From NCBI GenBank assembly GCA_024434165.1, contig QMIW01000057.1, positions 1 through 51,213 of the forward strand: a DNA stretch of 51,213 bases, written 5' to 3'. The position numbers were made by a program, and so were the translations under genes. Under the pieces are notes generated by a model. The model worked only from the letters and a program-made list of their open reading frames with translations, made no database searches and was not told the origin of the DNA. Shown here piece by piece: positions 31,873 through 40,598 of the stretch. The stretch is from Chloroflexota bacterium (GTDB lineage Bacteria; Chloroflexota; Anaerolineae; Anaerolineales; Villigracilaceae). Every line of letters begins with the position of its first letter. Position 1 is the first letter of the stretch.

Positions 31873-31963
31873 TAAGTAGTCGGTCATAAGTTTTTAGAAA
31901 ACAAATTCCTGCTCATGCCGCCGGGAGCGTATTTTTGTAAAATTTATTTCGACCGACTACTTA
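31873..31963 (+). repeat. Palindromic MITE-like element, family A, copy 4 with both ends
   Basis: A 91-bp copy with perfect 13-bp terminal inverted repeats TAAGTAGTCGGTC and GACCGACTACTTA. It lacks about 24 bp of the GC-rich core present in copies 1 and 2. This copy defines the element ends. Confidence 0.9.
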
Positions 31964-31994
31964 CATTTACACACATCCACTACCAAAAGAGAGA

Positions 31995-32028
31995 CCTCCC
32001 TGCGGGAAGCCGTGTCTGCGCAGGGAGG
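31995..32028 (-). terminator. Terminator of the MFS operon
   Basis: Perfect stem CCTCCCTGCG / CGCAGGGAGG; on the minus strand it is followed by a TCTCTCTTTT tract. Confidence 0.75.
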
Positions 32029-32097
32029 CGGAAAAATCAAAGGGGAGGTCAATTTTTATTTGCCCGACCAACTTCCGGTCAGGAGGGATGCGGCAAT

Positions 32098-33420
32098 TTA
32101 CACATCCGGCAGTTCGTCTTCCACGTTGCGGATGCGCGAGTTGGCGAACACCAGCGCCGTGACGATCAGCGCGACCATGCCGGAGAGGATGAACATCAAG
32201 CCGATGCCGCGTCCCACGCCCGTGCCGAGGAGTTGACCGGCGAAGGTGTCCGCGAGCGCGCCGCCTTCCATCATAAGCGGCTCGAAGAATTTATCGGCGA
32301 GCGGACCGGCGGTGAGGAAGGCAAGCGGCATCATGGATTGCGAAATGGCGGAGCGGACGGAAAAGACGCGCCCCTGCACGTCGCGCGCAATCTTGGATTG
32401 AAAGATGACCTGGCTGTTGCCCGAGGCAAGCGGGATGAAGAACATGAGGACGAAGACTCCCGCGCCGATGAAGAAGGGATTGGGGCGCAGACCGGCAATG
32501 ATGAAGCCGCTCACAGCCAGGGCGATGAAGCCGATCACAACCGGGATGCGGCGTTTGGGTCCGCCCCATACGCTCATGATGATGCTGCCCGCCAGCATAC
32601 CCACACCCATCACGGTCTGGACGACGCCAAGCACATCCGCCGAAAAGTTGCTCAATACCATGGGAACCATCAGCACGGCAGACCAGTTCAGGAGGAAGTT
32701 GATCATTGCATAATACAGGAGCAGGCCGAACAAGCCGCTGCGTTCGCGCAGGTAACGCCAGCCAAAGGACATATCCTGCAAGAAGGTAAAGTCTTTGTGT
32801 TCCGGCGCGCGCGCGGGCTGGGGAATGCGGACGATCAACAGCGCGCCGACGGCAAAGAAGAAGGTGACGAAATCAATCATCAGGATGCCGTTGAAACCGA
32901 TGAAGACGAAGAGCGCGCCAGCCAGCACCGGGGTCAGCACGGAGGTGAGCGCCTGTCCCATTTGCACCATGCCGTTTGCGCTGCCAAGTTTCTCCTTCGG
33001 CACGATCATGGTAACGGACGCGCTGTATGCCGGTTCCTGGAAGGCGCTGAAAATGGAGCCAAGCACGGCGATGACGTAGATGTGCCACAGTTGCAGCCGG
33101 TCCGCACCGAGCAGAAGGAAAACAGCCAGGGTCAGGAGGGCGTTGAGCGTATCCGCGGCGATCATGATGATGCGGCGGTTGAAACGGTCTGCGATGGAGC
33201 CTGCAAAAGGCAGGAGCAAAATGCGCGGCAGGGAGCCAAGCAGGATGGTAACAGCGAACGGCGTGGCTTGTTTGCTCTGGTCGTAGATCCATACGCCCAG
33301 CGCAAAGTTCGTCAAGCCGGAGCCGAGCATCGAGATGAGCTGCCCAACCCAGATGGTAAAGAAGGTCTTCATGGTGTGCGGGGTTTCGATGGCGGATGTT
33401 TCCACAGCGGCGGATGTCAT
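32098..33420 (-). CDS. MFS exporter (MFS_3/enterobactin-exporter-like)
   Basis: A 440-residue transporter with about 12 membrane helices. FFTIWVGQLISMLGSGLTNFALGVWIYDQS, the loop ADRFNRRIIM, and VQGRVFSVRSAI near helix 10 are typical of the drug/siderophore exporter subgroup. It probably exports a toxic or secreted small molecule by proton antiport. Its start overlaps the stop of the upstream regulator (33417-33420), so the regulator likely controls it. Confidence 0.85.
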   Translation of the reverse strand: MTSAAVETSAIETPHTMKTFFTIWVGQLISMLGSGLTNFALGVWIYDQSKQATPFAVTILLGSLPRILLLPFAGSIADRFNRRIIMIAADTLNALLTLAVFLLLGADRLQLWHIYVIAVLGSIFSAFQEPAYSASVTMIVPKEKLGSANGMVQMGQALTSVLTPVLAGALFVFIGFNGILMIDFVTFFFAVGALLIVRIPQPARAPEHKDFTFLQDMSFGWRYLRERSGLFGLLLYYAMINFLLNWSAVLMVPMVLSNFSADVLGVVQTVMGVGMLAGSIIMSVWGGPKRRIPVVIGFIALAVSGFIIAGLRPNPFFIGAGVFVLMFFIPLASGNSQVIFQSKIARDVQGRVFSVRSAISQSMMPLAFLTAGPLADKFFEPLMMEGGALADTFAGQLLGTGVGRGIGLMFILSGMVALIVTALVFANSRIRNVEDELPDV

Positions 33421-34046
33421 TTCTTTTTTCCTTTCCTGACGGTCTTGTCGAAATAAAAACTCGGATAGAACGCAACGGTCAGCGCGTAGGGCTGGTCGGC
33501 GGGTTTGGAGGTTTTATCCTCCGTCTCGAATTCCTGAACAAGTTTGAGGAGGCGCTCCTGAAACTCCCCGATGCGTTTTTCGGACACACGGCTGACCACG
33601 CGGTTGATGATCATGCGCCGCTCCCTTTCCTCGGCGCCCTGTTCCAGTTGGAACTGGCGCGCCTGCAAACTGCGGATGATGTCTTCGCGCGTAGTGTCTA
33701 TGGTGGAGGCGAGCAGGATATTGAACGGTTCGTTGTCGCCTTCCTTCGAGAATTTGAACAGGGCGGGGTCAACATCCAATGCGTTGGCGGCGGAGATGTA
33801 GGTCTTTTCCACCATGTTGGCGACCATGCGCGTCTCGGCGACTTCGATCAGCCCCAGTTTCTCAAGCGTGCCGAAGTGGTAATACAGCTTGCCGGGAGCG
33901 AGACCGAGCTTCTCCGCCACCTGCTTGACGGTGAGCGCCTTACCCTCCAGCAGTTCGAGAATCTGGATGCGCAGGGGATCGGCGATGGCGCGCAGGGTTT
34001 CGAGGTCCGAAACGCGGAAGCGCCTGTCTGTTTTGTCATTTTTCAT
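33417..34046 (-). CDS. ArsR-like winged-helix regulator with C-terminal effector region
   Basis: A 209-residue regulator. The N-terminal winged helix (about 10-80) reads ETLRAIADPLRIQILELLEG, LTVKQVAEKLGLAPGKLYYH and TLEKLGLIEV. The remaining 125 residues resemble the extended C-terminal part of long ArsR-like repressors, probably a ligand domain. No Cys metal site is visible. ATG 34046 is preferred over a possible TTG at 34052. Same operon as the MFS gene, whose export substrate may be its ligand. Confidence 0.8.
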   Translation of the reverse strand: MKNDKTDRRFRVSDLETLRAIADPLRIQILELLEGKALTVKQVAEKLGLAPGKLYYHFGTLEKLGLIEVAETRMVANMVEKTYISAANALDVDPALFKFSKEGDNEPFNILLASTIDTTREDIIRSLQARQFQLEQGAEERERRMIINRVVSRVSEKRIGEFQERLLKLVQEFETEDKTSKPADQPYALTVAFYPSFYFDKTVRKGKKK

Positions 34047-34089
34047 TGGCAAACATCCTTCTATCGCTTAAATTATTTTAAATGATATG

Positions 34090-34104
34090 ACAGATTTTAT
34101 CTGT
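34090..34104 (-). promoter_or_regulatory. Candidate operator of the regulator-MFS operon
   Basis: Perfect palindrome ACAGAT-TTT-ATCTGT upstream of the regulator, next to an AT-rich stretch (34068-34090) that could hold the -10. Autoregulation is an inference. Confidence 0.35.
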
Positions 34105-34205
34105 GAAATGGATTTTGTCAAGGGGTTGGGAGGAATCAAATTCCCGCTTCGGACCACCCGTCAACTCCCCCGCCGCCGGGAACGGTTCAATCGCCTCAGG
34201 AAGCA

Positions 34206-34244
34206 AGCCATGCAGGACGGGACGACATCCCGTCCTGCATGGCT
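34206..34244. terminator. Strong hairpin between divergently oriented flanks (terminator-like)
   Basis: Perfect 17-base stem (arms starting AGCCATGCAGGACGGGA) with loop CGACA, 26 bases beyond the stop of the TPR gene on the minus strand. There is no T run, so it may instead be an mRNA-protecting hairpin. Confidence 0.6.
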
Positions 34245-34269
34245 GGATGGAGTTCTTACCGCCGGGCTG

Positions 34270-37245
34270 CTATTTCGAAACGCCCAGCGAACCGGACGTG
34301 GAAATCTGATCCACGGAACTTTTCTCGATCTCGATGCCTGCAAACTTGAGCCTGGAAATCTGCTGCAGATACGCTCCCGCCACGAAAAAGATGAGCGGGC
34401 CGAACGTGAACAAGGCGTAGAAACCCACGTCCACCTGCTGGAAGTCCAGCGCGGCAGGGACCGGTTCGATGTTCGCAACGAGCGTTCTGTGGATATCCAG
34501 AGTCATCGCGTCGCCGAACAACGCAGCGACGGCATCCAGAAGCTCCTTTTGCGAATCGAAACGTTCCGCCACGAGCGCTTCGGCGCCAAGCAGGAGTTCG
34601 TCCGGCACGCCAGCCGCCTGAAGCGCATCCACGCCTGCTTCGGTGAGCCGGAAGCCCGGCGGCACGCGGACGGGCTGCCCCCAAAAGAACATAAACTGCC
34701 CGACCAGGAAGGCAATGAAAGCGATCAGGATCACCCAGCCGCCGGCGCGCTGTTCGAGGTTGGAGGGGGAAAATGGGCGGAGTTTTTCGGTGATTTTCTT
34801 CGCCGAACGCTTCGCCTTCTGGTGGTTTTTATCCGTCGGCGGGATGGACTCGAAGTCGCGGCGGGCATCGCGCAAAATCCGTTCGTCCCGCTGCGTTTGC
34901 GACTCGAAGAGCATCACACGGGCGTATCCGCGCGCGTAGCGGATGGCGGCGATCTCCTGCGGCTTCAACACCTTCGAGGCGTCGTCGCTGTCCGCGAGGG
35001 AGAGCGCCTTCGAGTAACATTCGATGGCTTGCGTGTACATCTCCTCGGCATCTTCGGAGCGTTTGCCGTCCTTGGGGATGTCTCCAAGGGCGGCGAAGGT
35101 TTCCGCCAGCCCGATGATGGAATCGAGGTGGAACGGGGAGATTTTCAAGACCGTCTCGTATTGTTTTTGCGCCTCATCGAGCATCTCCGCTTTGAGATAC
35201 GCCTCGGCAAGATTGCTCAAATAGGCGAGATTGTCCGTGTCGTTTTCGATGGCAAGCCTGAAATTCTGTATGGCAGACTTGTAATCCTCGAGGCGCATAC
35301 AGATCACCCCCAGCGTGGAATACGCCTCGGCGTAACGGTCATCGCAGGCGACGGCTTTCTCGGCATCCTTTTTGGCGCCTGCATAACGCTCGATTGCGAT
35401 GTGCGCCTTGGCGCGGCTGAGGAAATACTGGGCTTTGATCTTCGCGTTCAACTTCTGCGCCTCCGCCGTCTCCAGCCTTTTATCGAGGACGCGGACGAGG
35501 TTCTGGAAGACCTGCATGCCCTGCCAGTTGATATCAATGCTCTTGCGGACCAGGGTCGAGTCGTCGCCGGTTTCAAGAATTGCGATGACCTGCGCCAGCC
35601 ATTTGTTCCGGGAATTCTGTTTTGCCCCGCCGTACTCCAACAGTTTCCGGCATTCCATGTAAAACTCAAGCAGGGCAAGCAGGAGACCGACATGCTCCGG
35701 GTCGTAAGTCAGACCCTGTTTGAAGAGCAGTTCGCACTTGAATGCCTTTTTCTGTTCATCGAACATCTGAAAGAATTCCCACGAGATCGCCCCGGCATAT
35801 TGATAAATATCCGGGTAGCGCAGGCGGGCGACGATGGGCTCGGCGGCAAGGTATTTCTCGTAGGTTTCCCGCCACTTCTTTTTTGCCTGCCTGTACCTCC
35901 CCTGCAGGTTCAGGAGGTCGGCAATGTTATGCGACGCGAACAGCGGATCGAAATCGAGGGCGCCATCCGGTTTCTTTGCCTGCGCTTTTTCGTACTCGGC
36001 AATGGCGTCGTCGTAACGTTTCAGGATGTTCAGCACATAGCCCATTCGGAAGAACGGAGCGGGGGCATCGGGCAGGTTGTCGGCGGCAAGGCGGTACTGC
36101 TCGAGCGCCTTTTCGTACTCCCCGATAAATTCAAAATGATACCCGTACTCGATGCGGAAGTTGTGGGCGTCGGGTCGCAGTTCCACCGCTTTTTGAATGT
36201 CCGTCATCGCCAGATCGTACTCGCCCCGGTCCTGCCGGACCCTTGCGCTGCCCATCAATCCCCAGCCGTACGGTTTGTATTTTTCCTCCGCGAGGGCAAA
36301 ATTCTCCAGGGCTTTTTCGTACTCGTTCCTGTAATAAAAAATCCACCCCAATTGACCGTACGCGGTCGCCAGGTTCCAGTCGTCCTGTTTGTCCTGGTTC
36401 TTTTCGATGAACTGGTTGTAATACGTCTCCGCCCTGGGGTAATTCCGCAGATTGTTGTAACAGTGACCGAGGAAAAGAAGCGGCTCGGTGTCTTCCGCGT
36501 TTTCGGCGAGCGCAGATTCATAGGCTTTGATCGCCTCGTCGTAGTATCCCTCCTCGCGGCAGGCATCGCCCAGTTTTTTGAACCCTTCCGCCTTCTGCGC
36601 CGCATCCTTCGCCGCATCAATCGCTTTCTGGTAGTTCGCAAGGGCTTCTTCGAGTTTGCCCGGCTTTCGAATCAACTCCGCCCCCCAATCCTGATAGACG
36701 AACCAATTCGTCTCGTCAATGGCGACGGCGGCGGCGTAGTGTTCCGCCGCTTCCTTGTCGAGCCCTTTCTTTCGAAGCGCGTTCCCCATCTGCACGTGGA
36801 ACTTCGCCTTATCTTTTTCGTCCGTCAGTTTTTTCAACGCTTCTTCACAAACGCGGACCGCTTCGTCCGGTTTTTCGAGTTTATCCATCAGCAAACGCGC
36901 CAGGTTGGAATACGCATAGACGTATTGGGGGTCCTGCTCCAGGGTTTTCCTGTACATTTCAATGGCGCGCGTAAATTCGCCCTGGTTTTCCAGCGCCACG
37001 CCCCAGGAATTATAGGCGTCGGGATAATGCTCCGAAACCTGCGCCGCTTTTTCGTACCATTTTTCCGCCTCGGAATAATTCCCAAGATAGGAGTTCGTAA
37101 TTCCCACGTCATACAACGCGACCGGGCTCTTGTCGTTCAACTTCACCGCAGACATGAACACGGCGAGCGCCTCGTCGTATTTCTTTGCGTCGAAAAGTTC
37201 CGTACCTTCCTTGAGCAGTTCATCGAACGATTTTTGCGGCTCCAT
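34270..37245 (-). CDS. Large TPR-repeat membrane protein
   Basis: A 991-residue protein made of about 18-20 TPR repeats (from about 10 to 810). Typical units read YDEALAVFMSAVKLNDKSP and YSEAEKWYEKAAQVSEHYP. Two C-terminal membrane helices follow (GWVILIAFIAFLVGQFMFF and FYALFTFGPLIFFVAGAYL), with a 90-residue loop between them. The large scaffold is probably cytoplasmic, tethered at the end. Likely a protein-interaction platform. The start at 37245 has ribosome site AGGAGA; longer frames would cross the promoter of the divergent gene. Confidence 0.8.
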   Translation of the reverse strand: MEPQKSFDELLKEGTELFDAKKYDEALAVFMSAVKLNDKSPVALYDVGITNSYLGNYSEAEKWYEKAAQVSEHYPDAYNSWGVALENQGEFTRAIEMYRKTLEQDPQYVYAYSNLARLLMDKLEKPDEAVRVCEEALKKLTDEKDKAKFHVQMGNALRKKGLDKEAAEHYAAAVAIDETNWFVYQDWGAELIRKPGKLEEALANYQKAIDAAKDAAQKAEGFKKLGDACREEGYYDEAIKAYESALAENAEDTEPLLFLGHCYNNLRNYPRAETYYNQFIEKNQDKQDDWNLATAYGQLGWIFYYRNEYEKALENFALAEEKYKPYGWGLMGSARVRQDRGEYDLAMTDIQKAVELRPDAHNFRIEYGYHFEFIGEYEKALEQYRLAADNLPDAPAPFFRMGYVLNILKRYDDAIAEYEKAQAKKPDGALDFDPLFASHNIADLLNLQGRYRQAKKKWRETYEKYLAAEPIVARLRYPDIYQYAGAISWEFFQMFDEQKKAFKCELLFKQGLTYDPEHVGLLLALLEFYMECRKLLEYGGAKQNSRNKWLAQVIAILETGDDSTLVRKSIDINWQGMQVFQNLVRVLDKRLETAEAQKLNAKIKAQYFLSRAKAHIAIERYAGAKKDAEKAVACDDRYAEAYSTLGVICMRLEDYKSAIQNFRLAIENDTDNLAYLSNLAEAYLKAEMLDEAQKQYETVLKISPFHLDSIIGLAETFAALGDIPKDGKRSEDAEEMYTQAIECYSKALSLADSDDASKVLKPQEIAAIRYARGYARVMLFESQTQRDERILRDARRDFESIPPTDKNHQKAKRSAKKITEKLRPFSPSNLEQRAGGWVILIAFIAFLVGQFMFFWGQPVRVPPGFRLTEAGVDALQAAGVPDELLLGAEALVAERFDSQKELLDAVAALFGDAMTLDIHRTLVANIEPVPAALDFQQVDVGFYALFTFGPLIFFVAGAYLQQISRLKFAGIEIEKSSVDQISTSGSLGVSK

Positions 37246-37428
37246 TGGCTTCTCCTCTCGCTGCCTATTATTGTATGGAAAACACGGCGCAAAATCAATA
37301 CGCGCTTTGGGGTTGGAGTCGGTTTGGGACTGGGGAGCAGCCGTCCGTTCGGGGTGAGGCGGGGCGGCAGCGGCAAAACCTGACAACCTTCCTCCAAAAC
37401 AATGACGCTCCGCCCAAATCGGAAAAGA

Positions 37429-37434
37429 TATAAT
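37429..37434 (+). promoter_or_regulatory. -10 box close to the SDR start
   Basis: TATAAT eight bases before ATG 37443, with no ribosome site between; fits a leaderless transcript. Confidence 0.45.
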
Positions 37435-37442
37435 CCACGATC

Positions 37443-38915
37443 ATGACCCCGGGTAAACTCATCCTTGTCACCGGCGCGACCGGATACGTAGGCGGGCGGC
37501 TTGTGCCGAAACTGCTCGAGGCGGGTTATCGCGTGCGCTGTCTCGCGCGCGACCCATCCCGCCTGCAGGGACGCAGCTGGTTCAACAACGTGGAAGTGGT
37601 TCGAGGCGACGCGCTCGATTCGGCTGAAATGACCGCCGCCATGAAAGGCGTTTCCGCCGCCTATTATCTGATTCACGGCAGGCAGGGCGGCAGAGACAGC
37701 GCCGAACGCGACCTGCAAGCCGCGCAAAATTTTGCACGCGCCGCCGAGGACGAGAGTATCGGGCAAATCGTCTACCTCGGCGAACTCGTTGACCCGACCG
37801 CAAACCTTTCCCCCTATCTGCGCTCGCGGCATGAGACGGGCTTCGTGCTTCGGCACGGTAAAACGCCCGTCACCGAACTGCGCGCCGGCATGATCATCGG
37901 CTCCGGCTCGGCTCTCTTTGAAATGATGCGCTACCTCGCCGAGCGCGAACCGGTCCTCATCTGTCCCGCCTGGTTTTTCTCGCGCGCCCAGCCCATCGCC
38001 ATTCGGGACGTGCTTGCTTATCTTGTGGATGCGCTCAAAACGCCGGATGCCCTCGGCAGGGTGATCGAAATTGGAGGACCCACCCGCCTCACCTACGCAG
38101 ACATGCTGCTGGGCTATGCCAAAGAGCGGAATCTCCGCCGATGGCTGATTCGCACTCCCTTCCACGCCCCGCGGCTCTCCGCCTACTGGGTGCACATGGT
38201 TACGCCGATTCACTGGCGGGTGGTTGCGCCGCTGATCGAGGGCTTGCGCGCCGAACTCATCGTCCGCGATGAGACGGCGAAGAAGTTGTTCCCGCACATT
38301 CAGCCGATTGATTACCAGACCGCCGTCCATCTCGCGCTTGGGCGCATCATGCGCGACAACGTGGAGACGAGCTGGTCCGACGCGCTGGTCACCGCCCAGG
38401 GAGATGTGAAGCCCTACAAATTCACGGTCGAAGAAGGGTTGTTCATCGAACGCCGCCAGGCAGTACTCGACCTGCCGCCGGAGACCATCTTCCGCTCCTA
38501 CACGGGCATCGGCGGCGGGCGCGGCTGGCTCTACATGGACTGGGCGTGGGGTTTACGAGGCTGGCTCGATAAAGCCATCGGCGGCGTGGGCTTGCGGCGC
38601 GGACGCCGCCACCCCGACGAGATTCACACCGGTGAAGCGCTGGATTTCTGGCGCGTGGAAGCCGTGGAGAAGAACCGTCTCCTGCGCCTGCGGGCGGAGA
38701 TGAAACTGCCGGGCAAGGCGTGGCTGCAATTCGAGTCCGTGCCCGCGCCGGAGGATGAAACGAAGACGCTGTTTACCGTCACCGCGTATTTTGCGCCTTA
38801 CGGGCTGTTCGGCTTTTTATACTGGTACGCCATGTGGCCCTTCCACAAGCCGCTCTTCGACGGTCTCGCTCGCAGGCTGGTCTCCCGCGCCAGGGTGCTG
38901 GGTCATGCGTATTGA
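37443..38915 (+). CDS. SDR-family NAD(P)-binding protein with DUF2867 domain
   Basis: A 490-residue fusion. Residues 1-310 form an NmrA/complex-I-NDUFA9-like Rossmann domain starting LILVTGATGYVGGRLVPKLL. The last 150 residues are a DUF2867/SRPBCC-like module with GGGRGWLYMDWAW and EALDFWRVEAVE. Such proteins occur in bacteria as putative oxidoreductases or lipid-related proteins, but the reaction is not known. It is transcribed divergently from the TPR gene. Confidence 0.8.
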   Translation: MTPGKLILVTGATGYVGGRLVPKLLEAGYRVRCLARDPSRLQGRSWFNNVEVVRGDALDSAEMTAAMKGVSAAYYLIHGRQGGRDSAERDLQAAQNFARAAEDESIGQIVYLGELVDPTANLSPYLRSRHETGFVLRHGKTPVTELRAGMIIGSGSALFEMMRYLAEREPVLICPAWFFSRAQPIAIRDVLAYLVDALKTPDALGRVIEIGGPTRLTYADMLLGYAKERNLRRWLIRTPFHAPRLSAYWVHMVTPIHWRVVAPLIEGLRAELIVRDETAKKLFPHIQPIDYQTAVHLALGRIMRDNVETSWSDALVTAQGDVKPYKFTVEEGLFIERRQAVLDLPPETIFRSYTGIGGGRGWLYMDWAWGLRGWLDKAIGGVGLRRGRRHPDEIHTGEALDFWRVEAVEKNRLLRLRAEMKLPGKAWLQFESVPAPEDETKTLFTVTAYFAPYGLFGFLYWYAMWPFHKPLFDGLARRLVSRARVLGHAY

Positions 38916-38919
38916 CCAC

Positions 38920-38954
38920 CTGACAACTGATTACTGGCTTCTGATCACTATTTA
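38920..38954. repeat. Exact period-7 array after the SDR gene
   Basis: Five consecutive units CTGACAA, CTGATTA, CTGGCTT, CTGATCA, CTATTTA, beginning four bases after the stop codon. Confidence 0.75.
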
Positions 38955-38999
38955 ACTCAAGTTGCCGCCTTCCAATAGATTTTCTAGGTTCCCCGCCCA

Positions 39000-39052
39000 A
39001 AGCCCTCACCCTGCCCTCTCCCATCGGGAGAGGGGGAAGTCATCCCAGAAGT
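39000..39052. repeat. Hairpin repeat, family C
   Basis: Contains TGCCCTCTCCCATCGGGAGA (perfect stem CCCTCTCCC / GGGAGAGGG) followed by GGGAAGTCATCCCAGAAG. About 40 bases reappear inverted at 51174-51213. The preceding AACTCAAGTTGCCGCCTT (38954 on) has a diverged direct copy at 51118. Confidence 0.8.
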
Positions 39053-39077
39053 GAATTACTTTTCCACTCATCGGGGT

Positions 39078-39083
39078 TATAAC
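39078..39083 (+). promoter_or_regulatory. -10 box close to the plsY-like start
   Basis: TATAAC four bases before ATG 39088; no ribosome site fits between, so the mRNA is probably leaderless. Confidence 0.4.
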
Positions 39084-39087
39084 GGAT

Positions 39088-39687
39088 ATGAATCTTCTCC
39101 TCCCCCTCCTCGGCTACCTGCTCGGTTCGCTCCCCTTTTCGATTTGGATCACGCGCCTCGTTAAAGGCGTGGACGTGCGCGATGCGGGATCGGGTCACGC
39201 CACCACGACGAACACCATCCGCCAAGCCGGATTCGGCTGGGGTGCGCTGGTGCTTCTCCTGGATATTGCCAAAGGATTCATCCCCACCCTCCTTGCCGTT
39301 CGATACTCCGGCGAGACCTGGGTCGTCGCGTTGACCGCCGCAGGTGCGGTGATCGGTCATTGTTGGACGCTGTTCGCCGGGTTCCGCGGCGGCATGGGGC
39401 TGGCGACCGCGGGCGGCGCGCTGCTGGCGGTTAACCCGCTGGCGTTTTTGATCTGTTTCGGTGTGCTGCTGATTCTTGTGCTGGGAATCCGTCACTCGGC
39501 GCGGGCAAGCGTGTTTGCGGGCATCTTGATCGCGCCGGTGTTGTGGTTGTTCAACATCCGCGATGCGGCGCTGTGGGCGGCGGCAGGCGCGGGCGCGGTG
39601 ATTGCCGTCCGCTTTTTGGTGGATTGGAATCGCAGGTATCGGGAACTGTGGCTGGACCGGGAGAGACCGGGAAAAACCAACGGGTAG
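39088..39687 (+). CDS. plsY: PlsY-like glycerol-3-phosphate acyltransferase
   Basis: A 199-residue membrane protein with five to six helices. GYLLGSLPFSIWITRLVKG opens it; GSGHATTTN stands for the usual GSGNxGATN acyl-phosphate motif; GHCWTLFAGFRGGMGLAT stands for GHxFxxFxxFKGGKGVAT. In the last, Met replaces the second conserved Lys. It should acylate glycerol-3-phosphate from acyl-phosphate in phospholipid synthesis, but the motif changes suggest a divergent member. Confidence 0.75.
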   Translation: MNLLLPLLGYLLGSLPFSIWITRLVKGVDVRDAGSGHATTTNTIRQAGFGWGALVLLLDIAKGFIPTLLAVRYSGETWVVALTAAGAVIGHCWTLFAGFRGGMGLATAGGALLAVNPLAFLICFGVLLILVLGIRHSARASVFAGILIAPVLWLFNIRDAALWAAAGAGAVIAVRFLVDWNRRYRELWLDRERPGKTNG

Positions 39688-39737
39688 GTTTGGCTTGCAA
39701 GCCGGGAGCAGGCGCGGGCGGGGAAAGAAGCGGGTTC

Positions 39738-40598
39738 TTATTCCCCAAACAACCACCCAAACAGGTTGCGCGGATTGGTCTCCTCCACCCTCGGCATCGC
39801 CAGCAAAACGACTGTAATGTTATCGTGTCCGCCGCGCTGATTGGCGAGATTCACCAGCGCTTCGGCGGCGGCTTTCAAATCCTTCTGCCCCCGAACGATC
39901 TTTTGGATTTCATCGTCCCAAACGAGGTCGGTCAGCCCGTCGGTGCACATCAGGATGGTGTCGCCGGGCTGGAGGTGGAAGCCCTGGTTGTTCATGGATT
40001 CTTCGTCGGTCTCTTCGTTGTCAATGCGCAGGCGGAAATCCACCTCGGGCAGTTTTAAGCCGCCCAAATGACGGCGGATGACGTGTACGTTGGGGTGATC
40101 GCGCATCTGCTCGGCGCTGATGATGCCTTTCTCATAGGCTTCCTGCACCCAGGTGTGGTCAATGGTCAGGCGCTGGATGTACTTGCCCCGCAAAAGATAA
40201 ATGCGCGAGTCGCCCACGTAGGCGGTGTAGAGTTTGTTTTCGATGATCCAGACGCAGGCGCAGGTGGCGCCCATGCCCTGCTCTTCATCCTTGCCCGCCG
40301 AATGCGAGGCGATTGCCTGGCTGGCGTCATGAATGGCGTTTTCAAGGATGCGTATGGGCTTTTTGGCGTTGCTCTCCGCCACATGCATGCTGATGTAGTT
40401 GACCGCCAGTTCCGCCGCCACTTCCCCGGCGCGATGCCCGCCAATGCCATCCGCCACCACGGCAAAGACCGAGGGGCGCGGGTCGTCCTTGCTCAACTGA
40501 AATGAAGAGACCGCATAACGGTCTTCATTATTTTTGCCGGACATGCCAGCGCTGCTGAGCGCGGCAACATGCACGTGTGCAAGCGTGGTTCGAATCAT
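39738..40598 (-). CDS. PP2C-type serine/threonine phosphatase
   Basis: A 286-residue soluble PPM-family phosphatase with the metal aspartates in NNEDRY, VADGIGGHRAGE, TDGLTDLV and GGHDNITVVL. It should dephosphorylate Ser/Thr residues. Start at 40598 chosen because ATGA (40595-40598) overlaps the stop of the FHA gene; longer frames run inside that gene. Coupling to an FHA protein, which reads phospho-threonine, points to one signalling unit; no kinase gene is in view. Confidence 0.9.
   Translation of the reverse strand: MIRTTLAHVHVAALSSAGMSGKNNEDRYAVSSFQLSKDDPRPSVFAVVADGIGGHRAGEVAAELAVNYISMHVAESNAKKPIRILENAIHDASQAIASHSAGKDEEQGMGATCACVWIIENKLYTAYVGDSRIYLLRGKYIQRLTIDHTWVQEAYEKGIISAEQMRDHPNVHVIRRHLGGLKLPEVDFRLRIDNEETDEESMNNQGFHLQPGDTILMCTDGLTDLVWDDEIQKIVRGQKDLKAAAEALVNLANQRGGHDNITVVLLAMPRVEETNPRNLFGWLFGE

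Larger units (their letters stand above)
31717..32097. other. Gene-free spacer between two minus-strand genes
   Basis: Contains the upstream region of the TIR gene, a complete family A element (31873-31963) and the terminator of the MFS gene (31995-32028). No further coding region seen. Confidence 0.65.

Noticed and set aside
31915-33456. A 513-codon plus-strand frame starting inside a repeat element
   Set aside because: Antisense to the MFS transporter; its product is His/Asp/Glu-rich low-complexity with no family features.
34087-37383. A 1098-codon open frame on the plus strand
   Set aside because: It is the antisense shadow of the TPR gene (34270-37245), whose TPR repeats and ribosome site are clear; the plus-strand product has no recognisable domain.
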